DNA from: Actinomycetales bacterium
Lineage (GTDB): Bacteria; Actinomycetota; Actinomycetes; Mycobacteriales; Mycobacteriaceae
NCBI GenBank assembly: GCA_012838715.1
Contig: DUOR01000182.1
Span: 1-6,176, forward strand
DNA length: 6,176 nt
Reading direction: 5' to 3'
The position numbers and the translations under genes were made by a program. A model generated the notes under the pieces. It was given only the letters and a program-made list of their open reading frames with translations. It ran no database searches and was not told where the DNA came from. Positions 4,676-6,176 of the stretch are shown here, piece after piece (the stretch's first letter is position 1; each line of letters starts with the position of its first letter).

Positions 4676-6176
4676 GGGTGTTGTTCCCTCACTTTGTCCA
4701 CGGTCACTCGGTCCGCGGCGGCCTTGTCCACGGTCCATTGCACCACCGGCAGCGCCTGTCGCCACGCGGTGAACGAGCCCACCTTACCGGCGCGTTCGAC
4801 GCCGATGCGGCGGACGTCGCCGATGGGCAGGCCGCGCGCCTCGAGGTCGGCGCGCGCCGCCCAGATGATGGCCTCGGATTCGATGGTGACGGTGTTGGCC
4901 ACCAGTCGCCCGCCGGGTTTCAGCGCGTCGAGGCAGACGTCGACCATGCCCGGCGCGGTGAGCCCGCCGCCGATGAAGATGGCGTCGGGCCGGTCGCCGC
5001 CGTCGCCGACCGGCCGATCCCCGTCGAGGAGGACGCGCAGCGCCTGCGGGGCGTCGCCGCGGACGACGCGGACGCCGCCGGACAGCGCGGCCACATTCGA
5101 TTCGATGCGTTCCGCGCGGCCCGAATCGCGTTCGATGCACACCGCGCGCCCACCGTGCCGCGCCCACTCGATGGCGATGGAACCCGTGCCGCCGCCGACG
5201 TCCCACAGCAGCGCCCCGGGCGCCGGGCCAAGGGCGGCGACGGTCATTTCGCGGAAGGGGCTCTTCGTCAGCTGGCCGTCGGTCTCGAAGTCGCCGTCGG
5301 TGAGCCAGGCGCGAGCGGGCGCCGCCGGCTCCACCGCGAGGACGGTCAGGTCGCCGGCCGCCGTCGGGGGCTTGCCGACGGTGCCCCGCCTCACGTCCTC
5401 GGCATACGCACCGTCCGCGGGCCCGCCGAGGTTCGTCATGGCGGTCAGGACGGTGGCGTCGAGAAGTTCGGCGATGTGGGCGACGCTGCCCTGCGGCGCG
5501 CCGTTGCCGCCACCGGCCCCGGTCGCCGCACCATTACCGTTCGCTGCACCAGCGCCGTTGCCTGCACCAGCGCCGTTGCCCGCAGCAGTCCCGCTGCCCG
5601 CGCCAGTCCCGTTCGCGGAACCGTCGTCGACGACGGCGAACCGCCGGACAATCGACTCCCGCAGGGCGTCGGCGACATGGCCCACGGACTCGGCGCTGCG
5701 GCACAGCACCAGGAAGGGGATCCCCCGGTCCGCGGCGGCGACGACGGCGCCGGTGCCCTCGCGGCCGGCGGGCCCGGTCACCAAGGTCACCACGGGCGTT
5801 TCGTTCAGCGCCCACCCCATGCGGGCGCAGGCCAGCGCCGCGGAGGACGGGGCCGGGAACACCTCGATGGCGTCGGAGCCGAGTTCTCGCACGAGCGTCG
5901 CGCCGATGCCGTGGAACATCGGGTCGCCGCTGGCGAGCACCACGTCGGCAGCGGGGTCCAACGCGCCGAGAACCTCGCCCCACCGGGTCCAGTACTTCTC
6001 CGGCCACTGCTCGAAGGCGGCGGTCAGGGCGGATGCGGCTGCGGGGTCGTCGGCAAGCAACGCCAGCTGACGGGGCGCGCCGACGATGCGCTCGGCCGAG
6101 GCCAGCACCCCGCGGGAACGCTCCGGCAACCCGGCCCACCCGTCGCAGCCGATGCCGACGACCCGCAGGCGCGGGG
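4672..6176 (-). CDS. cobL: Precorrin-6B C5,15-methyltransferase (decarboxylating) CobL, 5' partial
   Basis: This bifunctional enzyme methylates C5 and C15 of precorrin-6B and decarboxylates the C12 acetate to give precorrin-8X. The gene runs off the right edge. In the window it has 500 residues, numbered from the first full codon at 6174. The CbiE-like half starts at once with [13 protein letters not shown] (4-16), so only a few N-terminal residues are missing. It continues with LASGDP (80-85) and [10 protein letters not shown] (106-115). The CbiT-like half has [11 protein letters not shown] (299-309), the SAM motif WDVGGGTGS (324-332) and IFIGGG (399-404). Homologues are about 390-430 residues. 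Much of the excess is a Gly/Ala/Asn-rich insert (about 184-228) within the CbiE half and a short TVDK-containing tail. A TTG at 6129 could be read as a start, but it would remove the conserved first strand and is rejected. The stop overlaps the cobM start by 4 nt. Confidence 0.94.
   Translation of the reverse strand, partial: PRLRVVGIGCDGWAGLPERSRGVLASAERIVGAPRQLALLADDPAAASALTAAFEQWPEKYWTRWGEVLGALDPAADVVLASGDPMFHGIGATLVRELGSDAIEVFPAPSSAALACARMGWALNETPVVTLVTGPAGREGTGAVVAAADRGIPFLVLCRSAESVGHVADALRESIVRRFAVVDDGSANGTGAGSGTAAGNGAGAGNGAGAANGNGAATGAGGGNGAPQGSVAHIAELLDATVLTAMTNLGGPADGAYAEDVRRGTVGKPPTAAGDLTVLAVEPAAPARAWLTDGDFETDGQLTKSPFREMTVAALGPAPGALLWDVGGGTGSIAIEWARHGGRAVCIERDSGRAERIESNVAALSGGVRVVRGDAPQALRVLLDGDRPVGDGGDRPDAIFIGGGLTAPGMVDVCLDALKPGGRLVANTVTIESEAIIWAARADLEARGLPIGDVRRIGVERAGKVGSFTAWRQALPVVQWTVDKAAADRVTVDKVREQHP
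4685..4689 (-). promoter_or_regulatory. Ribosome binding site for cobM
   Basis: aggga on the minus strand lies 9 nt before the GTG at 4675, inside the last codons of cobL. Together with the GTGA overlap it supports translational coupling of cobL and cobM. Confidence 0.65.
4694..4735 (-). repeat. 30-bp-spaced direct repeat in the cobL 3' end
   Basis: ttgtccacggtc occurs at 4694-4705 and again at 4724-4735 (plus-strand reading). On the coding strand this gives TVDK twice, 10 residues apart, in the C-terminal tail that follows the usual family ending (ALPVVQW). It looks like a small in-frame duplication that lengthened the tail; the cobM ribosome binding site lies just downstream. Confidence 0.6.
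5491..5625 (-). repeat. Gly/Ala/Asn-rich insert in CobL with an exact 18-bp tandem duplication
   Basis: About 45 codons encode a low-complexity stretch made almost only of Gly, Ala, Asn, Thr and Ser. At 5544-5561 and 5562-5579 an 18-bp unit (ctgcaccagcgccgttgc on the plus strand) is perfectly duplicated, encoding GNGAGA twice. The insert splits the CbiE-like half: conserved sequence ([10 protein letters not shown]) precedes it, and [22 protein letters not shown] follows. It is probably a flexible surface loop. Confidence 0.85.

Noticed and set aside
4676..4765. Upstream extension of cobM to 4765
   Set aside because: The extra 30 residues are low-complexity and lie in the cobL coding sequence. 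The GTG at 4675 gives the conserved N-terminus and has a ribosome binding site.
3905..6070. A 721-codon open frame on the plus strand across cobM and cobL
   Set aside because: It is antisense to cobL and cobM, is low-complexity Ala/Arg/Ser/Pro rich, and has no domain. It is a GC-driven shadow frame.
6127..6129. TTG at 6129 as the cobL start
   Set aside because: The frame continues to the window edge with the conserved [10 protein letters not shown] strand, so the true start lies beyond 6176.

Overview
This window is a cobalamin (vitamin B12) corrin-ring locus from a high-GC Gram-positive bacterium. The genes are about 70% GC with strong codon bias, and several start with GTG. The gene set (cobH, a fused cobI-cobJ, cobK, cobM, and a fused CbiE-CbiT type cobL) belongs to the oxygen-dependent (aerobic) pathway. 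The gene order, with cobH-cobIJ on one strand converging on cobL-cobM-cobK on the other, matches what I recall of the Mycobacterium tuberculosis locus (Rv2064-Rv2066 facing Rv2070c-Rv2072c). A member of the Mycobacteriales (for example Corynebacterium or a relative) is therefore likely, but the genus cannot be fixed from the sequence alone.

Layout. Positions 1-61 hold a 12-bp inverted repeat just before cobH. cobH (62-715, +) and the cobI-cobJ fusion (712-2427, +) overlap by a GTGA and form the end of a rightward operon whose beginning lies outside the window. Positions 2428-3164 are a 737-bp convergent intergenic region with no convincing gene. It is packed with repeats: degenerate direct repeats (2484-2660), a block of stacked hairpins in a lower-GC patch (2699-2848), an 8-bp inverted repeat (2999-3042), and a GC-rich 33/38-bp minisatellite (3041-3155) that ends in a perfect hairpin just past the cobK stop. 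On the minus strand, cobL (5' end cut off at 6176), cobM and cobK follow one another with a 4-bp and then a 13-bp overlap, so they are almost certainly one translationally coupled operon.

How they work together. CobI methylates precorrin-2 at C20. After CobG (not in the window), CobJ methylates C17 and contracts the ring. CobM methylates C11. After CobF (not in the window), CobK reduces precorrin-6A. CobL methylates C5 and C15 and decarboxylates the C12 acetate side chain. CobH moves the C11 methyl to C12 to give hydrogenobyrinate. Six of the eight late steps are thus encoded here.

The main oddity is not a new system. It is the repeated presence of short tandem-repeat expansions that encode Gly/Ala-rich peptides inside or at the ends of these enzymes: the CobIJ N-terminus, the CobIJ C-terminus, a CobL internal linker and the CobL C-terminal tail. 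The second oddity is the hairpin- and repeat-rich convergent spacer. I saw no mobile element gene, tRNA, rRNA, CRISPR array or cobalamin riboswitch.
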